Part shown: positions 1 through 8,856 of the stretch, piece after piece | Numbering within the stretch: position 1 is the stretch's first letter | Layout of the letters: every line of letters starts with the position of its first letter | NCBI RefSeq assembly: GCF_008065375.1 | Contig: NZ_MU084033.1 | Location: forward strand, 471 to 64,470 | DNA length: 64,000 nt | Direction of reading: 5' to 3' | From: Nonomuraea sp. SYSU D8015 | Lineage (GTDB): Bacteria > Actinomycetota > Actinomycetes > Streptosporangiales > Streptosporangiaceae | The notes under the pieces: model-generated | Told to the model about the DNA's origin: nothing | Seen by the model: the letters and a program-made list of their open reading frames with translations, nothing else | Databases searched by the model: none | Made by a program: the position numbers and the translations under genes

Positions 1-437
1 GACCCGGACGGCTACTCCGGAATGCGAGACTGCGACGGGAAAGCTGAGGTGATCGCCATTGATCGCCGGCACTACTTCGGAGCACCCATGGCAGCTCCCG
101 ATCAGCGAGTGGGACCGCGCCCTGGTCGACGCCGAAGCCGCATGGGCATGACCGAGTTCAACCGCCGCTTCTGCGACAAGGGCGGGAGAATCGCCATCAG
201 CAAGTCGCCTTTACCGGCGCATCCAGCGTCAAGGTGGAGCACTGCCGCTATTGCGGCGGCAACATCGTGACCGCATAGACCCATCCCGGCAGCTGACAGC
301 GGCTGATCAACGGGCACGAGCGTGGAGCGCCCCGATGCATGGAGACACCAACGCCCGGCGGGCCGGGGAAACCCACCGGGAGCAATCACGACAGGGCGCC
401 TCCGTCCGGCGCAACCCGACCCGCGACTACTGGTAGG
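1..437. other. Unassigned, probably degenerate left edge
   Basis: No gene here can be supported with confidence. On the + strand, frame 3 ends at 276-278 with a short zinc-ribbon-like tail (C-R-Y-C-G-G-N-I-V-T-A). The more protein-like stretches upstream lie in other frames and are cut by stops. This looks like a decayed small gene, but the family was not recognised. Confidence 0.25.
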
Positions 438-605
438 TCAGGGACCAGAGTGCTCCGTCACGTCTTCGGCGGCGAAGGCGAACACATCGCCTACCTGGCC
501 TCCTTCGAGGTCGACCACGCTCACGCGCTGCCCGGCGGCCAGTCGTGCCGCCCGTGCCTCCCTGGCGGGGACGACTGTGCGCCTCACGGCTGTTACGGAT
601 TCCAT
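438..605 (-). pseudogene. N-terminal remnant of a DUF1989 (urea carboxylase-associated) protein
   Basis: The 55-codon reading frame starts with an ATG at 605 and stops at 438. It carries the family's opening signature: V-P-A-R-E-A-R-A, then R-L-A-A-G-Q, then V-V-D-L-E-G-G-Q-V-G-D-V-F-A-F. Full-length DUF1989 proteins run about 200 residues or more, so roughly three quarters of the gene is missing. Family members sit near urea carboxylase or amide catabolism genes, none of which is present. Together with the MFS fragment starting at 1117, it forms a divergent pair that kept only the 5' ends. Identification rests on recalled family motifs. Confidence 0.6.
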
Positions 606-1116
606 GCCACAAAGGCAACCATCGGACCGCCCTACAAGGCCATGGAGATCCATCCAGCCTTTCTGCCTAAAGCTGGCTGAACTCACATCCCTCTTCGCTC
701 GCTGCGGGAACAGGCCCGCCGCGCCAGCGCTGCCGAGTGCAGCAATGGCGTGCGCCCAGGAGCCCCGCGGAGCCGATGAAGCGGCGGAGCCCTCCGCCGG
801 CCTCAGCACGAACCACGGGTCTTGGCCGTATCCGGCCGCCGCGGCGGCCGGCGTCACGGCGTGGGCATGGTGATGCGGCTGCTGGTGGCGCGTGTGGTCG
901 CCTCGTGGCCGACCACGCGCTCGCGGCCGGCGGCGCTGGCGCGGCCTGGGGCGCAAGCGGCAGATGTGACGATGGCGTGGACGTGCTCGTCCGTTCGTGG
1001 TCGGCGGCGCCATCTCCGCGATTATGCGAGCACGTCTTGCTCATCGGCGAACGCCCGGACCGGAATTCGGCCAGGTACACATGGACAGCAAACCGCTCAA
1101 CACCGGAAGGCCACCG
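606..1116. other. Intergenic spacer between two divergent gene remnants
   Basis: About 500 bases separate the starts of the DUF1989 fragment (minus strand) and the MFS fragment (plus strand). Overlapping frames on both strands are low-complexity Arg/Pro/Ala shadows typical of high-GC non-coding DNA. The sequence GGAAGG at 1105-1110 is a ribosome binding site for the MFS start. No other feature was recognised. Confidence 0.4.
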
Positions 1117-1242
1117 ATGCATACCGACTCCGCGGAGCTGCGTGCCCGCGTCGACGGCTCCCCGATGTCGCGCATGCAATGGTCGGCGATCGTCGTGTGC
1201 ATGCTGCTCAACGTCCTGGACGGTTTCGACGTCCTGGTCATG
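1117..1242 (+). pseudogene. N-terminal fragment of an MFS transporter (aromatic acid/H+ symporter type)
   Basis: The ATG at 1117 follows a GGAAGG ribosome binding site. It opens a polar leader, then M-S-R-M-Q-W and the first transmembrane helix ending L-D-G-F-D-V-L-V-M. This L-D-G-F-D/V-L-V-M pattern is characteristic of the first helix of AAHS-type major facilitator transporters, whose acidic residue in helix 1 is needed for transport. After that helix the frame runs straight into IS630-type transposase sequence, so the remaining eleven or so helices are gone. No downstream MFS fragment was found after the transposase, so the loss is a deletion rather than a clean insertion. Confidence 0.6.
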
Positions 1243-2253
1243 TTGGGGCGGCGGGCCAGCTATGAGGAGCGTCTACGGGCCTGTCAGCTGATCGAGAGCG
1301 GTAAATCACCTGATCTGGTCGCGGAGATTCTCGGGTTCGGGCGAGCGACCGTGTTCGGCTGGTTGCAGGATTATCGGGCGCTGGGCCCGGAAGGATTGCG
1401 CACCAAGAAGACCCGCGGGCCAGCGGCCAAGGGACGAAGCGCAGCTGGGGCGGCTGTATGAACTCATCGCCGGTAATGATCCGCGTCAGTTGAGTTTCGG
1501 GTTCGCGTTGTGGACGCGGGCGATGGTGGCCGAGCTGATCCGCCGCGAGTTCAAGGTGAAAGTGTCGTTGGTGAGCGTTGGCCGGGTGCTGGCCAAGCTA
1601 GGCATGTCGCCGCAACGGCCGCTGTATCGGGCCTACCAGCAGGACGCGGCCGCGGTTGCCGAGTGGAAGCAGCGCACCTTCCCCGCGATCGCGGCCGAGG
1701 CCAAACGGCTGGGCGCAGTGGTGTTCTTCGCTGATGAGGCGGCGGTGCGCACTGATTACCACGCCGGCACCACCTGGGCTCCCGTGGGTCGCACTCCGGT
1801 CGTGACCACTACCGGAGCTCGTCGCTCGGTGATGATGATCTCCGCCGTCAGCTCGCGCGGCGAGTTGCGTTTCAGCTGTTTGACCAGAGTCTGGACGCCG
1901 ATGCGTTCATCGGTTTCTGTAAGCGCCTGATCGCCGATGCCGGACGTCCGGTGTTCCTGGTCGTGGATAACTCCCGCGTCCACCGGGCCAAGAAGGTCAA
2001 GGAGTTCGTCGAGGCGAGTCAGGGTGCCCTCTCGCTGTTCTTCCTGCCGCCGTATTCACCCGAGCTCAACCCTGATGAGTGGGTGTGGAAGAACGTCAAG
2101 CACAACCGGATCGCACGGGCCTCCGCTCGCGGCGTCGAGGAGCTCAAAGCCCTCGCTCTGGGCGCGTTGCGGCGGTTACAGAAGATGCCCGCGCTGGTGC
2201 GCTCGTTCTTCGCCGATCCTCATCTGACCTACATCGGCGCCAGCCTCCGATAG
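1240..2253 (+). pseudogene. IS630-family transposase, two frameshifts
   Basis: Three frame segments read as one IS630-type DDE transposase of about 335 residues. The first (about 1240-1430) is a helix-turn-helix domain with the L-G-F-G-R-A-T-V-F-G-W-L-Q motif. The second (about 1430-1873) holds an RNaseH-like core with F-F-A-D-E and R-T-D. The third (about 1873-2253) holds V-V-D-N-S-R-V-H and P-P-Y-S-P-E-L-N-P-D-E. All three acidic residues of the DDE triad are visible. One shift is near 1430, the other near 1873 where CGTTTCAG must be re-read by one base, so the net frame is restored. IS630 elements insert at TA. I could not find terminal inverted repeats, and the left end is fused in frame to the MFS fragment. 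The copy is probably dead. Confidence 0.75.
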
Positions 2254-2350
2254 TCCAGAAACCCACGAACTGATTGGGATCATCAGATCCGCCGTTAGTT
2301 TTACAGTCCCCTCCTGTTCTGCTGGGCGCATGAAAAGGCTCCTTGAGCAA

Positions 2351-2965
2351 TCAGTCCTCCCAGTCCGTCCACCAGTAATGGGTTCTGCCATCAGGGCGAC
2401 TGGTCTTGTCGCCAATATCTGCGCACCAACCGGCCCGCTTATTGCCTGCCACTACGCTCGTGCACGCCCGGATCCAGCGACCCTGCACCTTGTGTTGGAA
2501 CCATTTGCTATCCAGCCTGCCGTTCTTGGATGCTTCTGTCGAGCCGCAGTTCTGCCAGGTTTTTCCCTGATCGTGGCTGATGCGCACCCAGACTCGGTCG
2601 CCTTTCTTGGCTTTTTCGAGCCTGGCTGCCGAGCGCTCGTGGATGACCGCGGCGTTGACCAGCGTTAAGCGCCGACCAAGTAGATCGGTGTACCCATCGT
2701 TGTATTTGGGCGTGCCCTCTCCTTTGCGCTTTACGATCTCACCGGGACCACCACTGTCATAGCTCTGGTACGAGCAGGCGGAGGATGTCGCGTGCCCAAC
2801 TCCGTTCCTGTGGGCGATCTCGGATTGCGCCTCTCCTGCCCCAACCTGGCTCGCAGCGGCAACTGTCGACGGTCCAAGGAGTGGGGCCATGAAGAGCGCG
2901 GCGACCGCCATGGAGGCCGAGACGCGTCGTACGCCAGTTCGAAGAATCGTTCCGCCGCCATCCAT
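2351..2965 (-). CDS. Secreted hypothetical protein
   Basis: This 204-residue protein is of no family I recognise. It starts at ATG 2965 after an ACGGAGGT ribosome binding site. The N-terminus has a basic stretch, then a hydrophobic helix (M-A-V-A-A-L-F-M-A-P-L-L) and a small-residue cleavage region near A-A-A-S, consistent with a Sec signal peptide. The mature part has several cysteines (S-A-C-S-Y, Q-N-C-G, R-A-C-T, G-W-C-A), suggesting disulfides, and a Trp-rich C-terminus (T-H-Y-W-W-T-D-W-E-D). Base composition is less GC-biased than its surroundings, pointing to transfer or relaxed selection. The neighbouring gene also encodes a cysteine-containing secreted protein. Confidence 0.7.
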   Translation of the reverse strand: MDGGGTILRTGVRRVSASMAVAALFMAPLLGPSTVAAASQVGAGEAQSEIAHRNGVGHATSSACSYQSYDSGGPGEIVKRKGEGTPKYNDGYTDLLGRRLTLVNAAVIHERSAARLEKAKKGDRVWVRISHDQGKTWQNCGSTEASKNGRLDSKWFQHKVQGRWIRACTSVVAGNKRAGWCADIGDKTSRPDGRTHYWWTDWED

Positions 2966-3180
2966 TGTTGGGCCTACCTCCGTGTTACGCCTATTTGTGC
3001 AGTGATCCCTATGGAATGCTGAACAGAGAGTCGCTAGCGAGCGCGATTCATGCTCAGGACGTGCTGTCGGGGATGAACGTCAGGGCTAAGGGCGTTCTCA
3101 CCATGTGAGACCGAGGGTGATGAGTGGGTTGTCGAAGTCGTCGCGGGCCCAGCGGATGCCCCTCGGAGATGTTGGGCGTC

Positions 3181-3738
3181 TTAGCCCGGTACACATGCAC
3201 GACACCAGACTGTGGCGTGGCTGAATTGCCCTGAGCTGTAGGTAACCACCCGGTAGGCATCGATAGTGAGGTTACCGACATATTGCCAGGTGCAGACACT
3301 GCTGCTGCTCTCGACTGGCGCCCAGTACGTATACGTGCTCCCGTCATGGACCCTAACTTCAAGGCTGTGCCTGATGTTGTCACCCCTCCTGCTGTCGCAA
3401 AGGTCCACGCCATAAATCGAGGGAGTGGCATGGTTGAAAATGAGTTGGGTAAACGTGCGCTGGGACCCGTTGTAGTACGTCCAGGTGTAACGATTGTCCC
3501 AGCTTGATCCGTTCGTGCTGCTCCTGCTGCACGAGAAACCGCTGCTTGTAACGCCGGTGCAATTGTGGTCAGGGTGGGAACTTGCCGCTACTGATGTCGC
3601 GACATTGATTGCCGTTGCCTGCGCCATTCCCGGCGTCACGCCGAGGAGTGTCGCGGCCACCATTAGCGACGGCGCTGCTCGCCGCGCGGTTCTCGCCGTA
3701 GCCTTCCATCCGATGTTCCTGCTGGCGACTTCATCCAT
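3181..3738 (-). CDS. Secreted hypothetical protein
   Basis: The 185-residue product starts at ATG 3738 after an AAGGAAAGG ribosome binding site. A twin-Arg-like basic region (T-A-R-R-A-A) precedes a hydrophobic helix and an A-Q-A-T-A cleavage region, so export is likely. The mature domain is rich in Ser, Thr, Tyr and Trp with six or so cysteines, resembling small beta-sheet extracellular domains. It has little charge and no enzyme motif. It is read in the same direction as the secreted gene ending at 2351 but is separated by about 200 bases. Function unknown. Its A+T content is higher than most of the window. Confidence 0.7.
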   Translation of the reverse strand: MDEVASRNIGWKATARTARRAAPSLMVAATLLGVTPGMAQATAINVATSVAASSHPDHNCTGVTSSGFSCSRSSTNGSSWDNRYTWTYYNGSQRTFTQLIFNHATPSIYGVDLCDSRRGDNIRHSLEVRVHDGSTYTYWAPVESSSSVCTWQYVGNLTIDAYRVVTYSSGQFSHATVWCRACVPG

Positions 3739-4011
3739 GGGACCTTTCCTTCGCGTGGGGGTAACGTCAGCGGTCTGTGCGCGATGGGTCTTGATCAGGA
3801 GTGTCGTATGGACATCGGCGAGATGCGTTGTCGTGATGCGTCAAGCAGTTGTCACTGGGCGCCAGTTCACCAGAACCGTGATCTCACTACGTGGGGTCGC
3901 CGGTGACGGCACGGCCGGCGGCGGAGTAGAACGACGGTCTTCGAGCCGGTATGGACAGCAATGACATCCGCCGCCAGTCTCATGAGCAGACAGGTACCTG
4001 GGGGACTGCCG

Positions 4012-4989
4012 ATGCACCGCCTGATCGATCTGAGTGACCTGCCCGCCGGTGAGCGCTTTGCCTTCTGGCGGGAGGCCGTGGCCGGCACCTACATGCCCAT
4101 CGATTTCAGCAGCGATCACGCAGACGACTTCCAGGCCACGATGCATCTGCTGGACCTGGGCGCGGTCCACGTCTGCCACCACACGTACTCGCCAATGCGC
4201 GCACGCCGGACCCAGAAGTTGATCCGGCAGGCCGACCCCGAGTGCTATCAGATCACCCTGGGCCTACGGGGAACGCTGGCCGTGTCCCAGGACCGCCAGG
4301 ACGCCATGGTCGGGGCCGGCGACCTGATGATCTACCGCTCCTGGAGGCCCTTCCACGGAGTGGTGAACAGCACCCGGGGCACGGCCGAGGCCATCCAGCT
4401 GCATGTCCCCCGCAGACTCCTCCCGCTGCCGCCACGCCAGACCGACCGACTCTGCGCCGCCTCACTCCCGGCACGCCACGGAGTCGGCCCGCTGCTCACC
4501 CAGTTCCTCACCCGCGTGACCCAGGATGCGGCCACCTACCAGCCGATGGACGCCACCCGGCTGGGCAGCATATGCATCGACCTGCTCGCCGCCCTGCTCG
4601 CCCACCGCTACCAAACCGACGACGCGGTACCCCAGGAGAGCCGACGGCGAACACTGCTGCTCCAGATACACGCCCACATCGAACGGTTCCTCAACGACCC
4701 GGAACTGTCCCCGGCCACGATCGCCGCCGCGCACCACATCTCTCTCCGGACCCTGCAACGCCTCTTCGCCGAACAGGGCACCACTGTCTCAGAGTGGATC
4801 CGCACCCGCCGTCTGGAACACTGCCGCCGAGAGCTGATCGCCCCTGACAGCCGACACCGCCCGATACGCCTCATAGCGGCCCGCCGTGGCTACACTGACC
4901 CCGCCGCCTTCACCCGCGCCTTCCGCACCGCCTACGGCCTCAGCCCTCAGGAATACCGCAGGCAGCAAACGAGGTCGGGCCGGAGATAA
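4012..4989 (+). CDS. AraC-family transcriptional regulator
   Basis: A cytoplasmic DNA-binding regulator of about 325 residues. The N-terminal half is an AraC-type cupin-like sensor (starts H-R-L-I-D-L-S-D-L-P, then E-R-F-A-F-W-R). The C-terminal 100 residues contain two helix-turn-helix motifs, the first around I-A-A-A-H-H-I-S-L-R-T-L-Q-R-L-F and the second with A-A-R-R-G-Y-T-D-P-A-A-F-T-R-A-F, ending Y-G-L-S-P-Q-E-Y-R. The ATG at 4012 is chosen because GGGGGA lies just upstream; in-frame ATGs at 3961 and 3982 have no good site. No adjacent target gene is obvious: the flanks are a secreted protein and a repeat protein. Confidence 0.85.
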   Translation: MHRLIDLSDLPAGERFAFWREAVAGTYMPIDFSSDHADDFQATMHLLDLGAVHVCHHTYSPMRARRTQKLIRQADPECYQITLGLRGTLAVSQDRQDAMVGAGDLMIYRSWRPFHGVVNSTRGTAEAIQLHVPRRLLPLPPRQTDRLCAASLPARHGVGPLLTQFLTRVTQDAATYQPMDATRLGSICIDLLAALLAHRYQTDDAVPQESRRRTLLLQIHAHIERFLNDPELSPATIAAAHHISLRTLQRLFAEQGTTVSEWIRTRRLEHCRRELIAPDSRHRPIRLIAARRGYTDPAAFTRAFRTAYGLSPQEYRRQQTRSGRR

Positions 4990-5254
4990 AGGTCTCGTCA
5001 CTCTGCGATACATCGGCGACATATCGACAAGGTGCAGAATCATACGCGGTCAGCCGGCTGCAGGCGCGGAGTTAGGCGCGCTGGCGAACCCCGCCGACGC
5101 TCCTCGGGAGCGGCGATCAGGCCGACGTCAACAGCTGGATTGCGTCTCTCTAGAGAGACCCAATCCTGCCTCGTCATCACCTATTCCACATCCGCGATGC
5201 TTCGTATCTTCCACTCAACTGATCCATATCTGCTCCTGGCGAGGGGAGCGCTGT

Positions 5255-6106
5255 ATGGCACTGTTCAAGGGGCGCTGGAGCGAGGAACGGTTCGAGGAAT
5301 GGTTCCAAGCCCGATTCGACCGGTGGATCGACGAGCGGTTCAGCCGGGAGTTCGACGAACGGCTGAACGCCTGGGCTGATGGCAACTTGCAGGACAGGTT
5401 CGGGGCCTTGTTCGCCGCACGGTTCGACGAACACATGCGGGCCTGGGCCGACAGTCAGTTCCGCGACAGGTTCGAGGTCCTGTTCACCGCTGGGTTCGAC
5501 TCCCGGATCACAGCCTGGAAGGACGCCGAGCTCAAGAAAGAGTTCGACGCCTGGGTCGCGCACTGGTTCGACAACCTGTTCAAGGTGTGGGCCAACACAT
5601 GGGCCGATGGCGCCGACTTCCGGGAACGGTTCGTTCAAAACTTCGTCGCCCAGTTGCAGGATCGGCTCGACAGCGAGGTCAAAGCACGGGTGGCCAACGA
5701 GATCTACACGCAGATCGACAGGCGCATCGAGCAATGGCTCCTGGCCGTCCGCCGGGAACTGCTGGAGGCGGCACCGCCGTCCACCGCCCCTGCGCTTGCC
5801 CAGCCCGCCGACGACACCGCCGAGGACAGCGCGCAGCAGCCGGCATTGTCCGGCAACGGCACACCGCCCGATGGAGCCGTCGCCACGGCTGCCGAGCTTG
5901 CCGCCTACCTGGCCAAGGGTCCCCTTCAACCTCAGCAGATCCGCAAGATCCTCAAGGGGAAAGAGATCCCCGGCCGGCGACCGAACACCTACCCGCTGGG
6001 CGAAGCGGCCTCCGCCCTGCTCTTGCGCAAGGGCCGGCAGGCCAAGGCCTCCGAGCCTGACGCCCCCAAGAGGCGCCGGGACACTGGCGGCACCGGCGGC
6101 TCATGA
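5255..6106 (+). CDS. Charged aromatic repeat protein of unknown function
   Basis: A 283-residue protein starting at ATG 5255 after a GAGGGGAG ribosome binding site. Residues 1 to about 165 consist of degenerate repeats of about 26-30 residues built on R-F-D-x-x-x-x-A-W-A-D-x-x-x-x-x-R-F. Phe, Trp, Arg, Asp and Glu dominate and recur with helical spacing, so an amphipathic helical array or coiled coil is likely. There is no signal peptide or membrane segment. A linker rich in Ala, Pro and Thr (about 175-215) leads to a small C-terminal domain (A-A-E-L-A-A-Y-L..., then G-R-R-P-N-T-Y-P-L-G-E-A-A) that looks like an excisionase-type or winged-helix DNA-binding fold, with a basic tail. I know no named family with this repeat. 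Phasin-like or chromatin-associated roles are speculation. Confidence 0.75.
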   Translation: MALFKGRWSEERFEEWFQARFDRWIDERFSREFDERLNAWADGNLQDRFGALFAARFDEHMRAWADSQFRDRFEVLFTAGFDSRITAWKDAELKKEFDAWVAHWFDNLFKVWANTWADGADFRERFVQNFVAQLQDRLDSEVKARVANEIYTQIDRRIEQWLLAVRRELLEAAPPSTAPALAQPADDTAEDSAQQPALSGNGTPPDGAVATAAELAAYLAKGPLQPQQIRKILKGKEIPGRRPNTYPLGEAASALLLRKGRQAKASEPDAPKRRRDTGGTGGS

Positions 6107-6261
6107 TCGGATGCACCTTTTCTCTACAGGCTCCAAGGCGCCCGCTACACGACCGCTGGCACCCAGGCCGTGAATGGCGTTCCCGCTCGCTGACGCAGGT
6201 CCCGCGGCGAGCGTGGCCGTGCTGACGGGGGCGCACGCTGAGAACCCTGCTGGACATCGCG

Positions 6262-6519
6262 ATGAACTGGACGGTGCGCGGGCAAGACCCGCGTCGCGTC
6301 CGCTGCCGCCGGTGCGGCGAGATCCACAGCGACGGCGCGGGCGACGGCCACTTCCTCACGACCGCCTCGTTCACCGCGCAGCAGACGGCTGAAGGCCAGG
6401 CCGTGAGCGACTCCCTGACCACCCCCGCCGAGTGGGTATGCCCGTGCGGCCGCCGGCGCCCCTTGGAGATAGGCGAACTGCTCACCAACGACACACTGGT
6501 GAGCTGCCGCCGGAGATAG
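6262..6519 (+). CDS. Small zinc-ribbon-like hypothetical protein
   Basis: An 85-codon frame with two cysteine pairs, C-R-R-C-G near residue 17 and C-P-C-G near residue 60, separated by about 40 residues, with a final Cys near the end. This spacing would suit a zinc ribbon. The start is uncertain: there is no good ribosome binding site at 6262, and frames upstream are open only briefly. It lies 200 bases before the CoiA-like gene in the same direction. It may be a real small gene or a decayed one. Confidence 0.4.
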   Translation: MNWTVRGQDPRRVRCRRCGEIHSDGAGDGHFLTTASFTAQQTAEGQAVSDSLTTPAEWVCPCGRRRPLEIGELLTNDTLVSCRRR

Positions 6520-6750
6520 ATCTGCCGCAACCGCTGGCGCGTCCCGGGCGAGGTGACGCAGATGACGTGCCCCTGCTGCTGGACCGACCAACCGGGGCCA
6601 GCAGCGTAGCAACTGGCCGCCTCGCTCCCGGCACGACGGGCCTCGACGGCGGATCTCCGTCCAGGAGAAATGTCGGCATCGGCTCGTAGTATCCCAATGC
6701 CATAGCCCGTAGGGGTGACCGTGCGAGACGATCTGCTGGTGGTCGGCTTA

Positions 6751-7595
6751 GAAGGTGACTCATTTGGTGAGTCGGCGGTAGCAAATGAGAGCCGAGGCAA
6801 TGGCGACGAAGGACGCGAAGTGGTCGGCTCGGCGTTCGTAGCGGCGGTGTAAGCGGCGGCAGCCGGCCAGCCAAGAGACGGTGCGCTCGACCACCCAGCG
6901 GTGGCATCCCAGGCGCTGGCTGGAGTCGATGCTGCGGCGGGCCAGGCGCGGGATGATGCCCCGACTACGCAGAAAGGTGCGCAAGTGGGGTAGCCCTTGT
7001 CGCCGTGAAGCTTGGCCGGTCGCCGACGTCGGGGCCCGCGTCGGGAACGGATCGGCGGGATGCTCCGCACCAGCGGTTCCAGCGCCAGGCTGTCGTGGGT
7101 GTGGGCGGCGCTGATCGCGACAGAGATGGGCAGGCCGGTCCGTTCGGTGATGAGGTGGATCTTCGACCCGTTCTTGCCGCGATCGGTAGGATTCGGACTC
7201 GTCAGGTCTCCTTTTGGTGGCCCGCACGCTGACGGAGTCGATCGCGCACCGCGACCAGTCCAGCTCTCCTCGGGCGTCGAGCTCGTCCAGCAGGATCCGG
7301 TACAGCTTGGCCCACACCCTGGCGGTGCTCCAGTCGGTGAAGCGGCGGTGCACCGTCTGCCAGGAGGCGCCGAAGACCGGCGGCAGCTGCCGCCAGGCGC
7401 ATCCGGTGGTGGCCACGTATACGATCGCCGCCAGGATCACGCGATCGTCGACCCGCCGTCGTCCGCCACCTTGCGGGCGCGTCGGTGCCGGCGGGACGAC
7501 CCGCTGGAACAACTCCCACAACTCATCAGGCACCAGGCGTTGAAGGAGCGCATCCACGATCGATCTAACGATCAATCCCCAAATGAGTCACGGTC
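6751..7595 (-). mobile_element. IS5-family insertion sequence, 845 bp
   Basis: The element is bounded by imperfect terminal inverted repeats sharing a 13-bp perfect core, GTGACTCATTTGG: 6755-6767 on the + strand and 7579-7591 on the - strand. The outer bases are GAAG on the left and GACC on the right. It is flanked by TTA direct repeats. It contains a single transposase gene on the minus strand whose stop codon lies within the left repeat. Length and organisation suit the IS427-like part of the IS5 family. Confidence 0.85.
6760..7575 (-). pseudogene. IS5-family transposase, two compensating frameshifts
   Basis: The N-terminal IS5 domain (L-V-P-D-E-L-W-E-L-F, then G-C-A-W-R-Q-L-P-P-V-F-G) leads to the first catalytic Asp in C-A-I-D-S-V-S-V-R-A-T-K. 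At ACCAAAAGG (near 7212) the family sequence moves to another frame, G-D-L-T-S-P-N-P-T-D-R-G-K through H-G-D-K-G-Y with the second Asp. At a four-C run near 6990 it returns to the first frame for L-R-T-F-L-R-S-R-G and V-V-E-R-T-V-S-W-L with the Glu. The first site resembles the programmed shift used by some IS5-group elements, but the second looks like a lost C. The start is TTG 7575 or a GTG just inside. Probably inactive. Confidence 0.8.
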
Positions 7596-8213
7596 TTAGA
7601 CCTCACCACAGGGCGCGAGGTGCACGTGGCCGATCGCCCGGCGGAGGACTGGCGACAGCTCGGGTACGGTGCTGCCGGGACGCTGGTGTGTTCCTTCTGC
7701 TTCCACGGCGTCGACGCCGCTCCAGGCACTCGCGTGCCGCTGGTGACCAAGGGCCGGTTCAGCGGCCGGGTCCGTACTCACTTCGCCCACCCACCCGGCC
7801 AAGCACCCGCCGGCGGCGGACATCATCCCGAGACGATCTGGCACTTATCCACCAAGCACGTCCTGGCCCAATGGGCGCCGCTCGTGTCCAGGCGTGGCGC
7901 ACGTGTATCTGGAGCAGTGGACACCTGCCCGCAAACGCCGGGCCGATGTGGCCGTTGAACTCACGGATGGCGACCGCCTCGCCCTGGAGGCCCAGCAGGC
8001 GTACTTAAGCGATGAGGAATGGTGCGCCCGGCATCGCGACTACGTCGCCGCTGGGATCACGGACGTGTGGTTCTGGAGGCGCAACGCCGACATCCCCCGG
8101 CGCATCCTCGCCGAAGGCATGGCAGCGTGGCTTATCCACACCGGCGCCAGCGTGGCAGCAACGACCATCGAGGAATGGTGAAGGGTGTAGCTCTTCCTCA
8201 GTAACCGCAGCGA

Positions 8214-8600
8214 TCAAGCCGTGAGGGAGTATCCGTCCTGGTCGTCCTGGTGGACACGTTCGTGTTGCCGGGCGCGGTGAAAACGCCAGTATTCGTCGAG
8301 ATCACCGTTGGCGATCAGGGCGCGGAGTTTCAGGACGGCTTTGGCTCCGGCCAGGCCCCAGCGTGCCCCGGCGAGGTCGAATCTGTCGGCGATCAGATGG
8401 CGGCAGGCGCCTTCGATCACGCCGGTCGCGATCGGCCATCCCGCCTCCAGCGCCTGGTCGTAGCGCAGATGCTCAAGTTAGTGAGGTAGCGGATGCACGC
8501 GTCGATGCCGTCGCGGCGGTGGGCGGCCGTGATGGTCGCCTGGCCGTCAGCGCGGTGATGATGTGGCCGGTGTGCCCGGGGCTCTTCTTCCGCCGGGGAC
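8214..8600 (-). pseudogene. C-terminal remnant of an ISKra4-type transposase
   Basis: The final 68 codons contain V-I-E-G-A-C-R-H-L, then [21 protein letters not shown], then D-E-Y-W-R-F-H, the highly conserved C-terminus of ISKra4-family transposases. Just upstream, [16 protein letters not shown] continues in the same frame, but the earlier part (I-R-Y-L-T-N) is in another frame, so at least one shift occurs near 8480. The first several hundred residues are missing. No terminal repeats were found. Confidence 0.7.
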
Positions 8601-8856
8601 ATGTGGTTGGCACCTTTGAACCTGACGGCAAGAGAGCCCTGCCGGAATCACCCGCCCGGTGACGAAGCAGATGACGGCGCGATGCCGTCCCGTGACCGGC
8701 AGATCACGAGCATGCCGGCCTCGGCGGGCGCCGTGGCCCGGCACCAGCCCCGACGAGCGAGCTCCGCTTCGACCTGGAGACGTGTTTTGGTCCCGTACGG
8801 AATTGCCACGATCATGGGTCAGGGTTGAAGGGCGGCCTTGTGCATGAGCCACGTGG
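8601..8856. other. Gap between transposase remnant and nuoA-like gene
   Basis: About 250 bases with no supported gene. Minus-strand frames here may be more of the decayed ISKra4-type transposase, but I could not match a motif. Confidence 0.3.

Larger units (their letters stand above)
6748..7598. repeat. TTA target-site duplication flanking the IS5-type element
   Basis: The trinucleotide TTA at 6748-6750 and again at 7596-7598 brackets the element. Both copies sit in the same codon position of the CoiA-like gene, so precise excision with one TTA would restore the frame. A 3-bp TTA/TNA duplication is usual for parts of the IS5 family. Confidence 0.8.
6721..8181 (+). pseudogene. CoiA-like (competence protein-like) gene split by an IS5-type element
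   Basis: The first ten codons run from GTG 6721 (GGGGTG upstream) to codon TTA 6748-6750, then the IS intervenes. The frame resumes at the duplicated TTA 7596-7598 with D-L-T-T-G-R-E-V-H-V-A-D-R. A cysteine pair C-S-F-C-F-H and the block H-F-A-H-P-P follow, then a W-H-L-S-T-K-H motif. A single-base shift near 7885-7890 moves to the frame containing H-V-Y-L-E-Q-W-T-P-A-R-K-R-R-A-D-V-A-V and L-A-L-E-A-Q-Q, which matches the nuclease-like core (R-A-D-V, then L-E-x-Q) of CoiA-like proteins. It ends at 8181, about 200 residues in all. CoiA proteins act in DNA uptake and recombination; actinobacterial relatives are uncharacterised. Two separate lesions make it non-functional. Confidence 0.7.

Noticed and set aside
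1..300. Possible WhiB-like or zinc-finger gene at the left edge
   Set aside because: Only one C-R-Y-C pair is visible and stops break every longer frame.
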